NCBI GenBank assembly: GCA_036560485.1
Contig: DATBRC010000002.1
Coordinates: 1 to 24,989 of the forward strand
Reading direction: 5' to 3'
Source: DATBRC01 sp036560485
GTDB lineage: Bacteria; Pseudomonadota; Gammaproteobacteria; Burkholderiales; Burkholderiaceae_D
Length of the DNA stretch: 24,989 nt
In this document: positions 24,789-24,989 of the stretch, in pieces
Layout of the letters: every line of letters starts with the position of its first letter
Position numbering within the stretch: the first letter of the stretch is position 1
The notes under the pieces: generated by a model
Seen by the model: the letters and a program-made list of their open reading frames with translations, nothing else
The model's database searches: none
What the model was told of the DNA's origin: nothing
Program-made: the position numbers and the translations under genes

Positions 24789-24989
24789 TTTTTATCCTTC
24801 CTAAATCTAATTTATAAAAGATGTTATTGCTTGAAAGATGGATCGAGCCAGCAATACATCCAGTAATTTTGCATTGCTGATCACCATTTTTAGCGATGAC
24901 ACTAGGCATTTGATTGACGAATTGCAAATAAGTTCGCTGTTTCTTATGAGATACATTAAACCTATAAAGAAAATTGAATTTGCAGAGCG
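24789..24989. other. Right-end non-coding stretch, promoter region of the beta-barrel gene
   Basis: A/T-rich sequence with no supported gene. It contains the AAGGA ribosome binding site (24795-24799) and a TATAAA -10-like hexamer on the minus strand; no clear -35 is seen. An ATG at 24945 on the plus strand opens a frame to the window end, but with only about 15 codons it cannot be judged. Confidence 0.4.

Noticed and set aside
24945..24989. Start of a plus-strand gene at the right edge
   Set aside because: Only about 15 codons are visible and there is no good ribosome binding site.

Overview
The window looks like a chromosomal segment of a betaproteobacterium, most likely from the Oxalobacteraceae (Herminiimonas/Janthinobacterium-like). 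This is inferred from the protein types, the moderate base composition and the order purD-hemF-nadD-rsfS-rlmH-maf-rng next to a stand-alone heptose kinase (hldA) and hldD. No rRNA, tRNA, CRISPR array or transposase was found.

Region 1 (about 1-10.5 kb, and on to hldA at 11.6 kb) is an envelope polysaccharide/LPS block, almost all on the minus strand. Read in the direction of transcription it holds heptose kinase hldA, epimerase hldD, a small 4-TM membrane protein, a GT9 heptosyltransferase-like enzyme, a GT4-like glycosyltransferase, a DUF6492 protein, an acyltransferase-3/SGNH O-acetyltransferase, an FkbM-type methyltransferase, the lipid A flippase msbA and the start of a GT2 glycosyltransferase cut by the left edge. 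The likely logic is that ADP-heptose is made (hldA, hldD), added to the core, extended and decorated by glycosyl-, acyl- and methyltransferases, and the lipid A-core is flipped by MsbA. A plus-strand 50-codon gene with a consensus sigma70 promoter sits in the gap between the GT4 and GT9 genes.

Region 2 (about 11.9-18.8 kb) is a tightly packed minus-strand housekeeping operon: purD, hemF, nadD, rsfS, rlmH, maf and rng, with overlapping or near-abutting ends. yebC lies just upstream with its own probable promoter. RsfS carries a long basic Lys/Ala/Pro tail.

Region 3 (about 18.9-24.2 kb) is on the plus strand: an EamA/DMT transporter, a methylglyoxal synthase-like protein that lacks key catalytic residues, a quinone oxidoreductase, a large DUF1631 protein and a DUF2007 protein. 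The right end has a convergent small outer-membrane beta-barrel gene on the minus strand.

Non-coding structure of note: a perfect 30-bp inverted repeat (87 bp in total) between hldD and hldA, and a gap between hldA and rng made almost entirely of palindromes and G/C-rich inverted repeats. The most unusual items are the 50-aa membrane peptide gene, the catalytically altered MGS-like protein, and the RsfS tail. No convincing wholly new multi-gene system was recognised.
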